A stretch of DNA of 64,000 bases from Alcaligenaceae bacterium. GTDB lineage: Bacteria; Pseudomonadota; Gammaproteobacteria; Burkholderiales; Burkholderiaceae_B. The notes under the pieces were generated by a model, which was not told the origin of the DNA, searched no databases, and saw nothing but the letters and a program-made list of their open reading frames with translations. The stretch lies in assembly GCA_013416405.1 (NCBI GenBank), contig JACCET010000007.1:124001-188000 (forward strand), given 5' to 3'. Positions 16,774 through 29,621 of the stretch are shown here, piece after piece. Position 1 is the stretch's first letter; the number at the start of each line of letters is the position of its first letter. The position numbers and the translations under genes are program-made.

Positions 16774-16831
16774 GGAGGTTAAGCGCTGATGATGGAGTTA
16801 AGCGCTGATGGTGGAGTTAAACGCTGACCAT
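16774..16831. repeat. three tandem 19-20-base repeats next to ligA
   Basis: Three direct copies: GGAGGTTAAGCGCTGATGAT (16774-16793), GGAGTTAAGCGCTGATGGT (16794-16812) and GGAGTTAAACGCTGACCAT (16813-16831). Each holds an AGCGCT or AACGCT centre. They end seven bases before the ligA stop codon. Function unknown; replication slippage would explain the array. Confidence 0.7.
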
Positions 16832-16838
16832 TGAGCCG

Positions 16839-19954
<3,116 letters not shown>

Positions 19955-19996
19955 TATCAGCCTCGCCGTATCTTTACACGTTTACTTGTATTCATT

Positions 19997-22900
19997 TCAG
20001 GCCTCGGCCAGTTGCAATGCGGAGTCGATATCAACCGCGACGATACGCGAGACGCCTTGCTCTTGCATGGTAACGCCCACCAACTGCCTAGCCATCTGCA
20101 TGGCAATTTTATTATGCGATATGAACAGAAACTGCGTCTGTTCGCTCATGCTGCGAACCAGATTCGCATAACGCTCGGTATTGGCATCATCAAGCGGCGC
20201 ATCGACCTCGTCAAGCAGACAAAACGGTGCCGGGTTCAGCTTGAACAGGGCAAACACCAAAGCCGTGGCGGTCAATGCTTTTTCACCACCCGAAAGCAGA
20301 TGTATGGTGCTGTTGCGCTTGCCTGGTGGTTGCGCCATGACCTGCACACCGGCATCAAGAATCTCGTCGCCGGTAATCGACAGCCTGGCTTCACCACCAC
20401 CGAAAAGGCGTGGGAACAATTCACCAAAATGACTGTTTACCGTATCGAAGGTCTCTTGCAGCAGGGCGCGCGTTTCGCGGTCTATCTTGCGTATGGCGTC
20501 TTCCAGGGTTTCAATGGCCAGCGTCAGGTCTTCATGCTGCGCATCCAGGAAACCCTTGCGCTCGCGCGACGCATTTAATTCATCCAGTGCCGCCAGGTTC
20601 ACCGAGCCCAGGCCTTCTATCGTGCGTGAAATTCTTTGTACTTCGGATTGCAGCCAATTGGCGCGACGCCACTCTTCAGGCTGCTGTTCCAGAAACTGGC
20701 GCAATTGCTCGCGCTCGACCTGATGCTCGTCCAGTTGTTCGGCAAACTGTTCGATAGCCAGGCGTGCCGCCTGCTCTTGTAACTGCAACTCCATAATGCG
20801 AGCCCGGCGCGGTTCAAGTGAACGCTCCATGGAGACACGCTCTTCGTCGGCACTGCGTAAGCCAGCAGCCAGGTTGTCGAGTTCTATACGAGCAAGATTC
20901 AAAACCTCTTCACGCTCAAGACGCAGCTCCAGTGCCTCTTGCAAACCGGCCTGAGACGCCGAGGCATCCAGCTCGAACAGCTCGCCCTGCAAGCCTTCCA
21001 GCTCGTCGTGGGCCCGCTGCGCCTGGTCACGTGCCAATTGCAGGTTGCGCTTCAGATCCGCGATACGGGTCTGTAAGGCACGTTCGGCGTACTCGGCCTC
21101 ATGCACGCTGCGCTCGAGGTCGCGCAGGCTTTGCCTGGCCCGCTCAGCCTCTTCCTGCAGGCCTTCGCCCGATATTTCGGCATCGGAAAACTGCATCTGG
21201 TGCTCGCCCAGCTGAATATCCAATTCTTCGAATCGCGCCTCGGCCTCTTCTTTGGCGGCCATCAGCTCTTCGGTTTGCAGTTTTATTTCCGCCAGGTCTT
21301 CGTGAAGACGACCCGCCCGTTCATGCGACTGTTCGACCTGCTGCTTGAGTTTGGAATATTCAAGCTGCACATCGTGCAAGCGGCGTGTCAGTTCGGCCGT
21401 CCGTTGACGAGCCGGCACCAGTGAGGCGGACGCTTGCTGCCAGGCGCTTTCGGCACGGCTGACTTCGCCTATGGCCTGATCGGCTATCAGTTGCCTGGCC
21501 TTGAGGTCTCGTTGCAGGTTTTCGATTTCCTGCTGGCGTGCCAGCAGCCCCTCTTGTTCGGAGTCAGCGGCATAAAACCGTATGCTGTGCCGGTCGACCA
21601 GATGCCCGCCCTGTACGACATACAGCCCACCTGCGGGCAGCTCTGCACGCTGGGCCAGAGCCTGATCAATATCGTCGCACACGTATACATGACTAAGCCA
21701 GTCGTTGAGCAAGGCGAGCAGCTCGGGCTCGCCTATGCGCAGCAGGCTGCTCAGCGTTTGCTTGCCCTGCACGGGCTCAGGCGCAGGCGCAGGTACGGGC
21801 AACTGATAAAACGCCAGCCTGGCGGGCGGCGCATCGCCTGCAAAGGCGCGTGCGTGCTCGAGCTGACGCAGCTCCAGTCCCGCCATGCGCTCGCGCAACA
21901 CCGCTTCCAGGGCGGTTTCCCAGCCGGGCTCAATATGCAGTTTTTGCCATAAGCGGCCCAGGCCGTTCAATTCGTGATGGGCCAGCCAGGGCTCCAGCGC
22001 TCCCTGCTTCTGGACATCTTCCTGCAGTTTGCTCAAAGCGGACAAGCGGGCATCCAGACGAGATACAGCCTGGGATTCAGTTTGCGCAAGCGCTTGCGCA
22101 TCGCGACGCTGCTCGTCCAGGCCGGGCAGGCGATCTTCCTGTTCAAGCAGCTGGGCCTGGGCCTCTTCAAGCTGCTCTTGCAGGGCGGCGCTATCGCCGG
22201 CCAGGCGTTCAACGTTGTCGGGATCCGGCGCATTCAAGTCGCGCAATTCCTGATTCAGGCGCTCCTGGCGCTGTTCCAGCGCCTGCAACTGCCGGTCAGC
22301 CTCGCGCTGGGACTGCGCCACCAAGGCAAGTTCCTGCTCGACCTTGGCCAGCCCGACACGCATTTCATCCCGGGAAAGCGCGGCAGTGCGCACCTTGCTT
22401 TCTATATCGGGCAAACGTCCTTGAGCTTCGTCGACCTGCATTCGCAAATCTTCAGTACGGGCCGCAGCGACTTCCTGGTCGGCTTCGGCCTGTGCTATCT
22501 GTTCGGTGCAATGCGTTTGCTGATCAGACCATTCCTGCATTTGCTGCTGAAGCTGTCCACGCCGTGACTGCACGCGGTTGCGTGCGTCGACCACATGACG
22601 GATTTCGGCCTCCAGGCGGCTGACCTGCGCCCCCGCTTCGAAAAGCAGGCCTTGCGCGGCATGCACAGCATCACCCGCCGCATAGTGGGCCTGCCGGCGC
22701 GACTCCAGCGCAGCCTCTCCGGCGCGCAAGCCCGCCGTGGCTGCTTCCAGCTCGGTCTGGGCCTGCTCGATGGCTATAAACTTGTTTTTCTGATCTTCCC
22801 GAGCCTTGTCTTCTTTCAGCAGCCACAGGGCATGCTGCTTTTGTTCACCGTCTTCCTGCAAAGCCCGATACTGCGTAGCCACCTGGGCCTGGGATTCGAG

Positions 22901-23521
22901 CTTTTCCAGCTGACTGCTTAGCTCGCGCAGAATATCTTCGACCCGGGTCAGGTTTTCACGCGTGTCGCCCAGGCGATTTTCCGTTTCGCGGCGGCGCTCT
23001 TTATAGCGCGACACACCTGCGGCCTCTTCAAGAAATACCCGCAGCTCTTCAGGCCGCGCCTCGATCAGGCGGTTGATCATGCCCTGGCCAATAATGGCGT
23101 AGCCACGCGCACCCAGGCCTGTGCCCAAGAAAATATCGTGAATATCGCGCCGACGCACCTGTTGATTATTGATCAGGTAGCTGCTGGTACCGTCGCGGGT
23201 CAGTACCCGACGGACTGCAATCTCGGAATAGGTACTCCATTGCCCCGCCGCCCTGCCTTCGGAGTTGTCAAATACCAGTTCAACCGATGCCCGTGCAGCC
23301 GGCTTGCGCTGTCCGGAGCCATTAAAAATGACGTCCTGCATGGACTCGCCGCGCAGTTCGGAAGCCTTGCTTTCACCCAGCACCCAGCGAACCGCGTCGA
23401 TGATGTTGGACTTGCCACAGCCATTAGGCCCTACAACACCAACCAATTGGCTAGGCGTGGGAATGACTGTCGGCTCGACAAAGGATTTGAAACCGGCTAG
23501 TTTTATCTGAGTCAGACGCAC
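19997..23521 (-). CDS. smc: Smc, chromosome segregation ATPase
   Basis: Condensin subunit that compacts and helps segregate the chromosome. The 1174 residues show the N-terminal ATPase half with Walker A GPNGCGKSN (Lys37) and the R-loop SSYLINNQQVRRRD. Two long coiled coils rich in E, Q, A and R follow, with the hinge between (about 500-650). The C-terminal half has the signature LLSGGEKALTATALVFALFK and Walker B CLLDEVDAPLDDAN. It is the first gene of the smc-zipA-ligA operon and is divergent from lplT across 255 bases. No scpA or scpB gene is in the window. Confidence 0.97.
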   Translation of the reverse strand: MRLTQIKLAGFKSFVEPTVIPTPSQLVGVVGPNGCGKSNIIDAVRWVLGESKASELRGESMQDVIFNGSGQRKPAARASVELVFDNSEGRAAGQWSTYSEIAVRRVLTRDGTSSYLINNQQVRRRDIHDIFLGTGLGARGYAIIGQGMINRLIEARPEELRVFLEEAAGVSRYKERRRETENRLGDTRENLTRVEDILRELSSQLEKLESQAQVATQYRALQEDGEQKQHALWLLKEDKAREDQKNKFIAIEQAQTELEAATAGLRAGEAALESRRQAHYAAGDAVHAAQGLLFEAGAQVSRLEAEIRHVVDARNRVQSRRGQLQQQMQEWSDQQTHCTEQIAQAEADQEVAAARTEDLRMQVDEAQGRLPDIESKVRTAALSRDEMRVGLAKVEQELALVAQSQREADRQLQALEQRQERLNQELRDLNAPDPDNVERLAGDSAALQEQLEEAQAQLLEQEDRLPGLDEQRRDAQALAQTESQAVSRLDARLSALSKLQEDVQKQGALEPWLAHHELNGLGRLWQKLHIEPGWETALEAVLRERMAGLELRQLEHARAFAGDAPPARLAFYQLPVPAPAPEPVQGKQTLSSLLRIGEPELLALLNDWLSHVYVCDDIDQALAQRAELPAGGLYVVQGGHLVDRHSIRFYAADSEQEGLLARQQEIENLQRDLKARQLIADQAIGEVSRAESAWQQASASLVPARQRTAELTRRLHDVQLEYSKLKQQVEQSHERAGRLHEDLAEIKLQTEELMAAKEEAEARFEELDIQLGEHQMQFSDAEISGEGLQEEAERARQSLRDLERSVHEAEYAERALQTRIADLKRNLQLARDQAQRAHDELEGLQGELFELDASASQAGLQEALELRLEREEVLNLARIELDNLAAGLRSADEERVSMERSLEPRRARIMELQLQEQAARLAIEQFAEQLDEHQVEREQLRQFLEQQPEEWRRANWLQSEVQRISRTIEGLGSVNLAALDELNASRERKGFLDAQHEDLTLAIETLEDAIRKIDRETRALLQETFDTVNSHFGELFPRLFGGGEARLSITGDEILDAGVQVMAQPPGKRNSTIHLLSGGEKALTATALVFALFKLNPAPFCLLDEVDAPLDDANTERYANLVRSMSEQTQFLFISHNKIAMQMARQLVGVTMQEQGVSRIVAVDIDSALQLAEA

Positions 23522-23776
23522 AATAAGCGAGCAATGAAAAAAGTCGGCGGCCCCTGCCGCTATTGGCGGGGGAGCTGCATAAGCAAAAAACAGACAGCAC
23601 TTTCATTCTGTTCGGCAACCGGTTCGTATGATAACGCACACCGCGACCGTTCCCGACCCTGAAACCAAACTGCGCTATCATTTTCCGTTTACGCAGATCT
23701 TAGCCGCTATACTCGCTAACATTTTCTTGCCATTGAAAGCAAGCGCTACACCTTTCTCCACTCGTCAGGATTTCCA

Positions 23777-25084
23777 TTGAAAAAAGGCTTTTATCTGGTC
23801 ATGATCTCCCAGGCGTTATCGTCTGTGGCCGATAACGCGCTGCTGATCGCCGCCATCGCCTTGATCGCCGACCTGCATGGGCCTGACTGGATGGCTCCGA
23901 TGATGAAATGGTGGTTTGCCCTGGCCTATGTCGTGCTGGCCGCCTTTGTGGGTGCTTTTGCAGACTCCTTCCCGAAAGGCCGCGTCATGTTCATCACCAA
24001 CGCCGTCAAGGTAACCGGCTGCTTGCTGATGTTCAACTATCAAAGCTTCGGCGCCAGCCATACCGACCAGCTATTGCTGGTTTTCTGTGCCTATACGCTG
24101 GTGGGCATAGGAGCAGCCGCCTATTCACCGGCCAAATACGGCATCGTCACCGAAATGCTGCCCCCCGAACAATTGGTCAAGGGCAATAGCTGGATAGAAG
24201 GCCTGACCGTACTGTCCATCATCATAGGCACCGTGGTGGGCGGCATACTGATCCACCCAACGGTCTCGGCGGCCCTGCAGTCGCACACATGGGTACATCA
24301 TTTGGCCCAAACACGCACCGAAGCCGCCATCCTGGTCATTGCCGTCGTGTACTTCCTGGCAGCCGCCACCAACCTGCTGATACCGCGCACCCATGTGCGC
24401 TATCCGCGCCAACAAACCAATCCCCTGAAGCTGATCGGCGAATTCAGAAAATATATCCGCATTCTGTGGCATGACAAACTGGGCCAGATATCGCTGGCCG
24501 TTACCACGCTGTTCTGGGGCGCGGGAGCCACCCTGCAATTCATCGTTATTGAGTGGGGCGCCAAACATCTGGGCTACCGCTTGGATCAGGCATCCATACT
24601 GATGGGGGTGGCCGCCGTCGGGACGGTTGCCGGCTCGATACTGGCAGGGCGTGTTCCGCTGAAACGGGCGCTTGCGGTGTTGCCTGTGGGTGTTGTGATG
24701 GGCTTTGCCGTCATGCTCATGCCCATAGTTCATGAAACCTGGGCGGTCTACAGCGTGCTGCTGCTCATAGGCGGGTTGTCGGGCTTTTTCGTGGTGCCCA
24801 TGAATGCCCTGCTTCAACATCGCGGTCACGTGCTGCTGTCGGCCGGTCACTCTATTGCGGTGCAAAACTTCAATGAGCAGTTGAACATTTTGCTGATGCT
24901 GGCTATGTACAGCCTGATGCTCTGGATGAATCTGCCCATCAACGCCATCATCATTCTGTTCGGACTGATGGTGTCCAGCTTGATGCTGGTGTTCATTTAT
25001 TGGAATAGGCTCAATCACCGCGCCAATCCCGGTCTAAACAATACTATCGGACAGCACGGCCACGGACAGGCCCTGCGGCATTAA
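23777..25084 (+). CDS. lplT: LplT-like lysophospholipid transporter (MFS)
   Basis: Twelve-helix major facilitator that flips lysophospholipids to the inner leaflet for reacylation. Residues 1-40 match the LplT N-terminus closely (GFYLVMISQALSSVADNALL), and GRVMFITNAVKVTGC and YSPAKYGIVTEMLPPEQLVK are family marks. The start is TTG at 23777, with AGGA seven bases before; no in-frame ATG fits the conserved N-terminus. The 435 residues are somewhat longer than the E. coli protein, with a C-terminal polar tail. In enterobacteria lplT sits beside aas; here no acyltransferase gene is adjacent, so the partner enzyme must be elsewhere. Confidence 0.9.
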   Translation: MKKGFYLVMISQALSSVADNALLIAAIALIADLHGPDWMAPMMKWWFALAYVVLAAFVGAFADSFPKGRVMFITNAVKVTGCLLMFNYQSFGASHTDQLLLVFCAYTLVGIGAAAYSPAKYGIVTEMLPPEQLVKGNSWIEGLTVLSIIIGTVVGGILIHPTVSAALQSHTWVHHLAQTRTEAAILVIAVVYFLAAATNLLIPRTHVRYPRQQTNPLKLIGEFRKYIRILWHDKLGQISLAVTTLFWGAGATLQFIVIEWGAKHLGYRLDQASILMGVAAVGTVAGSILAGRVPLKRALAVLPVGVVMGFAVMLMPIVHETWAVYSVLLLIGGLSGFFVVPMNALLQHRGHVLLSAGHSIAVQNFNEQLNILLMLAMYSLMLWMNLPINAIIILFGLMVSSLMLVFIYWNRLNHRANPGLNNTIGQHGHGQALRH

Positions 25085-25119
25085 TTCCATTTCTAAATCA
25101 ACCGTGCACTTTGTCGGCC

Positions 25120-25947
25120 CTAACCCTCGGCGCCGGGCACCGTGCGTGCCAGATTTAAATCGCGCCACGCATCGAGCTTATGCTGCGGACGTAGCAACAA
25201 CGCCGTGGGGTGATAAGTCACAAGCACGGGTATGCTGCGCCCATCCTCGCTGCGCATGGCATGCACCTTGCCCCGCAAATTTTCCAGATCGTCGTTCAGG
25301 CCCAGCAGGGCCTGGGCTGCAAGCCCGCCCAGTGCAAGTATTCGGCGCGGGCCGAGCAAGGCGATCTGACGCTGCAGATAAGGCAGACAAGCCGCAATTT
25401 CGTCCGGCGTCGGTGTACGGTTGCCCAAGGGTCTGCATTTGATCAGATTGGTGTAGAAAACCGTCGTCTGCCCCGTAACCTGGATAGAGGCCAGCATTGC
25501 CTGCAGCAACTGTCCTGCCTTGCCTTGAAACGGCAAACCGGTACGGTCATCGACACTGCCCGGCGCCTCTCCCACCACCAGCCATTCCGGAGCGGTCAGC
25601 GCCCCCGTGCCCGACACGGCATGGCTGCGACCCTTGTGTAATTCGCAAGCCTGACACTCACCGATATGAGCGATCAGCTCTTCCCAGATCTGTGGAACCG
25701 GCTGCAACGTCTTGGCGGGAGATTCTTCTGGCTCGGCCTGTACTTGCCGCCGCACGGGAAGCCTGGGTTCGGCCGGCATGAGCTTGGGTGCTGAAGGTTC
25801 GGGCTCAGCCTGCACTGACGTGTCTACTGCTGATTCCGGCCCAGCCAAGGGCGCAACAAATTGCGCCAGCATGCGCTTGTCCAGCCCGATTTCCTGTAGC
25901 CAGGCTTCTTGCAGACGGTTCAGTCGTGGCGCTTGCATCGGGTTCAT
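25120..25947 (-). CDS. family 4 uracil-DNA glycosylase (iron-sulfur type)
   Basis: It excises uracil from DNA. The 275-residue protein has an N-terminal low-complexity extension of about 85 residues rich in E, P and A, then the family 4 domain: GEAPGSVDDRTGLPFQGKAG for the uracil pocket and YHPTALLL near the end. Four cysteines (C98, C101, C171, C187) are at the spacing of the 4Fe-4S ligands of family 4 enzymes. Its start overlaps the stop of tsaB-rimI by one base, so the two are cotranscribed. The convergent lplT gene ends 35 bases away with no obvious terminator between. Confidence 0.93.
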   Translation of the reverse strand: MNPMQAPRLNRLQEAWLQEIGLDKRMLAQFVAPLAGPESAVDTSVQAEPEPSAPKLMPAEPRLPVRRQVQAEPEESPAKTLQPVPQIWEELIAHIGECQACELHKGRSHAVSGTGALTAPEWLVVGEAPGSVDDRTGLPFQGKAGQLLQAMLASIQVTGQTTVFYTNLIKCRPLGNRTPTPDEIAACLPYLQRQIALLGPRRILALGGLAAQALLGLNDDLENLRGKVHAMRSEDGRSIPVLVTYHPTALLLRPQHKLDAWRDLNLARTVPGAEG

Positions 25948-27185
25948 TATGCGAGCCTTTTCTGCATGACGCAGGCATCTTCACGCTGGCCGTCGGGTGC
26001 GGGATAATAATCCTTGCGCATACCCAATTGTTCGAATCCCCGGTGAAGATAGAAGCGCATGGCGTTCTCGTTCGATTGCCGGACTTCTAGCACTATCGCG
26101 GGCAAACTACGCTGAATGGCCTCTTGCTCGCAGCGGCGCAACAATTGCGTGCCCACACCCGAGCCATGACAGCCAGGATCTACCGCGATAACCAGCAAAT
26201 GCGCCACATCGGGCGCGAACATCGACATGCTGAAACCCACGACAGCGCCTGCTTGTATGGCCACCCAGGCGTCATAGCCCGCATTCAGCCCATCGGAAAA
26301 GTTTCCACGCGTCCAGGGAAAAGCCTGCACGGCCGCCTCGATGCCGGCAACAACATCAAGATGCTCTTCTTGCATGCGTTCCAGGATCAGAAACTGTTCC
26401 GGCGCCCTGGGATTGCCCCCTGCGCCTGCCTGGCGTTCCAGCGTGGTGTAGGCCACCTTGTCACGCACATACAAAGGGGCTGCGAATTCGGGCGCTACAC
26501 TGCCCCCTTCTTGCCATCGCTGCAAGGCCAGCCTGGCAACGCTGCTGGCATCGGCCCGTATCGCGGCCCCGATCTGCAGCCAGTGCCGTTCAGCCGCTAC
26601 ATTGGCCAACGCGGGATAGGCCTGTAATGCATCGCCCAGCAAGCGTGCGCCCGGGCCATCAGCCAGCCCCCAGGCGTTCGCGGCAAAATCCAGCCACGGG
26701 CCCAACTGCCCAACATCAAGCAAGACCGGCGACTGGAGTTCCTTCCAGGACGCTCGCCCGGTGGACAGTCCGGCCTGATAGGCAGCCAAGTAAATTTCGC
26801 CCATACGAGCATCCTGCACTACGATCTGCACAGGCGATGGCACCGACAGCGCAACGTGGTCACGAGTGGCTACCGCCTGCAAGGACGCTACAGGTATCAC
26901 CGGGATATTCAGCGAAAACGCCATGCCCTGCGCCACGCCACATGCCACACGCAGGCCTGTAAAGCCCCCGGGCCCCTGGCCAAACGCTACGGCCGATAAA
27001 TCCTCGGGTGCAATTTCCGCCTGTTCCAGCAATTGATCCACCATGGGCAGCATGCGTTCGGCGTGCTCGGACACGGCATCGTGCTCCAGCACGTTCAACG
27101 TGATCGCCCCATCGTCCGCCCTGGACAGCAGCGCAACGCCACACAGGCTGGACGAGGTTTCTAAGGCAAGGAGGTGTAAAGTCAT
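25947..27185 (-). CDS. TsaB-RimI fusion: tRNA t6A cofactor subunit plus protein N-acetyltransferase
   Basis: One 412-residue protein. Residues 1 to about 235 are TsaB (LLALETSSSLCGVALL; FGQGPGGFTGLRVACGVAQG), which dimerises with TsaD for threonylcarbamoylation of tRNA A37. Residues about 265-412 are a RimI-type GNAT (GIEAAVQAFPWTRGNFSDGL; VAHLLVIAVDPGCHGSGVGT; NENAMRFYLHRGFEQLG), which acetylates the N-terminus of ribosomal protein S18. The start at 27185 is chosen because MTLHLLALETSSS matches TsaB; an in-frame start at 27215 would add ten residues. In many bacteria the two genes are adjacent but separate. The fusion is also known from other Alcaligenaceae. The glycosylase gene follows with a one-base overlap. 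Confidence 0.93.
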   Translation of the reverse strand: MTLHLLALETSSSLCGVALLSRADDGAITLNVLEHDAVSEHAERMLPMVDQLLEQAEIAPEDLSAVAFGQGPGGFTGLRVACGVAQGMAFSLNIPVIPVASLQAVATRDHVALSVPSPVQIVVQDARMGEIYLAAYQAGLSTGRASWKELQSPVLLDVGQLGPWLDFAANAWGLADGPGARLLGDALQAYPALANVAAERHWLQIGAAIRADASSVARLALQRWQEGGSVAPEFAAPLYVRDKVAYTTLERQAGAGGNPRAPEQFLILERMQEEHLDVVAGIEAAVQAFPWTRGNFSDGLNAGYDAWVAIQAGAVVGFSMSMFAPDVAHLLVIAVDPGCHGSGVGTQLLRRCEQEAIQRSLPAIVLEVRQSNENAMRFYLHRGFEQLGMRKDYYPAPDGQREDACVMQKRLA

Positions 27186-27428
27186 AGGCTGGCATTTTAG
27201 TCTTAAGACCATCAACGTGGCAGCCGGGAACCGACATTTGACTTAAACAATACCGCGACGAGCTTTTAAAGTATAGAATAGACTGTAATAGCCGGTAACA
27301 ACCCGGTTAAAGTAAACGATGTCAAGTACTTGCGGCTATTTGTAACTGCAATCCGTACCAAAAGCTTAATGTGTAATATCTTGCTACGTGCTCTGTACGG
27401 CCTCACTCGACCCTGTTACATTTTCCCC

Positions 27429-28163
27429 ATGAACACACAAAACCCCTCTCTAGCTCGAAAAATTCTCGTCGTCGATGACGATCCACGGCTGCGCGACTTG
27501 TTGCGCCGCTATCTGACCGAACAAGGCTTTAATGTCTTCGTCGCCGAAGATGCCAAGGAAATGGGCAAATTATGGCAACGTGAGCACTTCGATTTGTTGG
27601 TTCTCGACCTTATGCTTCCCGGCGAAGACGGCTTGTCCATTTGCCGCCGCCTGCGTGGTGGGCACGACAACACCCCCATCATCATCCTAACTGCCAAGGC
27701 AGAAGAAATCGACCGCATTGTCGGCCTGGAAATGGGTGCCGACGACTACCTGTCCAAGCCATTCAACCCCCGCGAGCTGCTTGCCCGCGTTAACGCCATC
27801 TTGCGCCGTCGCGGTACCGAAGAGCATCCGGGCGCTCCTAGCCAGGAAAACGAGTCCATAGAGTTCGGCCCCTATGTGCTGAACCTGTCCACTCGCACCC
27901 TTACCCGCGAAAACGAGCAGGTTCCCATCACCACCGGCGAATTCTCTGTGCTCAAAGTCTTTGCCCGCCACCCCAAAATACCGCTGTCGCGCGACAAACT
28001 CATGGAACTCGCCCGTGGGCGCGAATATGAAGCCTTCGACCGCAGCCTCGACGTTCAAATTTCAAGACTGCGCAAGCTAATAGAGCCCAACCCCTCTAAA
28101 CCCGTCTTCATTCAAACGGTGTGGGGCTTGGGATACGTATTCGTACCCGATGGCGGCCATTGA
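27429..28163 (+). CDS. risA: RisA/OmpR, response regulator
   Basis: DNA-binding response regulator of the OmpR subfamily. From the ATG at 27429 it is 244 residues. The receiver domain has the acidic triad in VVDDDPRL, phospho-acceptor Asp60 (LLVLDLMLPGEDG), the conserved Thr in ILTAK and Lys110 (YLSKPF). A C-terminal winged helix ends QTVWGLGYVFVPDG. The sequence is very close to my memory of Bordetella RisA, the OmpR orthologue of that family. An upstream in-frame start at 27330 would add 33 residues absent from relatives. The sensor gene risS follows after 32 bases. Confidence 0.96.
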   Translation: MNTQNPSLARKILVVDDDPRLRDLLRRYLTEQGFNVFVAEDAKEMGKLWQREHFDLLVLDLMLPGEDGLSICRRLRGGHDNTPIIILTAKAEEIDRIVGLEMGADDYLSKPFNPRELLARVNAILRRRGTEEHPGAPSQENESIEFGPYVLNLSTRTLTRENEQVPITTGEFSVLKVFARHPKIPLSRDKLMELARGREYEAFDRSLDVQISRLRKLIEPNPSKPVFIQTVWGLGYVFVPDGGH

Positions 28164-28195
28164 TAGTTTGAAGGTATAAGCCAGCAACATCCTTC

Positions 28196-29599
28196 ATGGC
28201 GTCTACACCAAAGCCCAGAACCAAGTACAAGTCGCGGTTCCGTCTAGGCCTGTTCAGCAGATCCTTTCTTCTGCTGGCAGGCCTGATGCTGGTCAGCCTG
28301 GGCGCATGGCTGCAGGTCTTCTTCAGCATGGAAGAAGGGCCTCGCGCTACCCAAATGGCGCGGCGTGTCACGACTGCTGTCAGTATTACGCGTAGCGCGC
28401 TGATATACGCTCCCACCAGCGTACGCCCGGCCCTGTTGCTGGATCTGGCCACCAAAGAAAGTCTGCGGGTACAACCCCTGGAACCCACAGACGTTTACCA
28501 ACCGCTGCCCGATTCCAATTACTGGAATCATGTCACCTCTGAAATCAAACACCGTCTCGGACCCAGCACCCGCATCATGTGGACGGTCAACGACACCCAG
28601 GGGGTTTGGGTCAGCTTCGAAATCAACGAAGATCGATACTGGTTGGTTTTCGATAGGGAACAGCTGGCGCTGACCGCAGGGATAGAATGGTTTGGCTGGG
28701 GTGCAACCGCCCTGCTGCTGGCCTTGATAGGCGCTGCCATCAGCGTGCGCTTCGTCAATCGGCCATTGGCCCAACTGGCCAAGGTCGCACAGCAACTGGC
28801 CCGGGGTGAAACCCCTTCTCCACTGCCCGAGAAAGGGCCGGCTGAAATTCGCGACATGAATATCGCCTTCAACCGGATGGCGCGCGATATTCGACAAACC
28901 GAAGCCGATCGCGAGATCATGCTTGCAGGGATTTCGCACGATCTGCGCACCCCGCTGGCACGCATGCGTCTGGAAATCGAAATGAGCAATGTCTCTGACG
29001 AGACCCGGCAGGCCATAGACGAAGACCTGGGTCAGATCGACCATAGCATCGGCCAGCTCATGGAATACGCCAGGCCAGCCACGGCAGCGCCTGAACAAGG
29101 CATAGATATCTCGTCCGCCTTGCATGATCTGTACGAACGCGAACGCAGCCATACCGAATCGCTGGGCGGCGAACTTACCGCCGACATCAACACCAATCTG
29201 TATGCAAAAATCAACGCCCACGACCTCAAGCGCATCGTCAGCAATCTTATAGAAAACGCCCGTCGCTACGGGCGCACGCCCTCTGATGACCGTGCCCATA
29301 TACAGCTATGGGCCGCGCAGGAAGGCAGCGTCGTGGCCATCGAAGTCAGGGACAAAGGCACGGGCATCGCACTCACCGACATCCAGCGCCTGCTGCGCCC
29401 CTTCTCGCGCGGAGAATCCGCGCGCACCGGCGGCACCGGTGCCGGACTGGGCCTGGCCATAGTCGAGCGCCTGTTGGGTCAGGTAGATGGTACGCTTGAA
29501 CTTATTTCACAGCCGACAGGCGGGCTGACCGCACGCATAGAAGTCCCCAAAGCGCGCAGCAAGGAACTGGTCACCGCCCGCCCCGTGCCCAAAGCGTAG
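28196..29599 (+). CDS. risS: RisS/EnvZ, sensor histidine kinase
   Basis: Inner-membrane sensor kinase paired with RisA. The 467 residues comprise a first membrane helix at about 23-42 (FLLLAGLMLVSLGAWLQVFF), a periplasmic domain of about 115 residues, a second helix at about 168-185, a HAMP segment (VNRPLAQLAKVAQQLARGE), the dimerisation domain with phospho-acceptor His248 (GISHDLRTPLARMRLE) and the ATPase domain with N box NLIENARRYG, G1 RDKGTGIAL and G2 GGTGAGLGLAIV. All catalytic motifs are intact. In some Bordetella pertussis strains risS is disrupted; here it is full length. Genes for the likely cell-envelope regulon (e.g. porin) lie elsewhere in the window. Confidence 0.95.
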   Translation: MASTPKPRTKYKSRFRLGLFSRSFLLLAGLMLVSLGAWLQVFFSMEEGPRATQMARRVTTAVSITRSALIYAPTSVRPALLLDLATKESLRVQPLEPTDVYQPLPDSNYWNHVTSEIKHRLGPSTRIMWTVNDTQGVWVSFEINEDRYWLVFDREQLALTAGIEWFGWGATALLLALIGAAISVRFVNRPLAQLAKVAQQLARGETPSPLPEKGPAEIRDMNIAFNRMARDIRQTEADREIMLAGISHDLRTPLARMRLEIEMSNVSDETRQAIDEDLGQIDHSIGQLMEYARPATAAPEQGIDISSALHDLYERERSHTESLGGELTADINTNLYAKINAHDLKRIVSNLIENARRYGRTPSDDRAHIQLWAAQEGSVVAIEVRDKGTGIALTDIQRLLRPFSRGESARTGGTGAGLGLAIVERLLGQVDGTLELISQPTGGLTARIEVPKARSKELVTARPVPKA

Positions 29600-29621
29600 T
29601 GCGTCAATTACGGAGTTCAAC

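Noticed and set aside
16220-16782. several open frames of 75-174 codons across the R3/R4 palindromes
   Set aside because: They follow the palindromic arms on both strands, translate to Arg/Pro/Ser-rich sequence, and differ between copies of the repeat.
24125-25018. 297-codon minus-strand frame opposite lplT
   Set aside because: Very rich in His and Gln, as expected from reading hydrophobic codons backwards; no family likeness.
25085-27215. tRNA-like GTTCGAATCCC near 26030
   Set aside because: It lies within the RimI coding frame and no cloverleaf can be built around it; no tRNA gene was found in the window.
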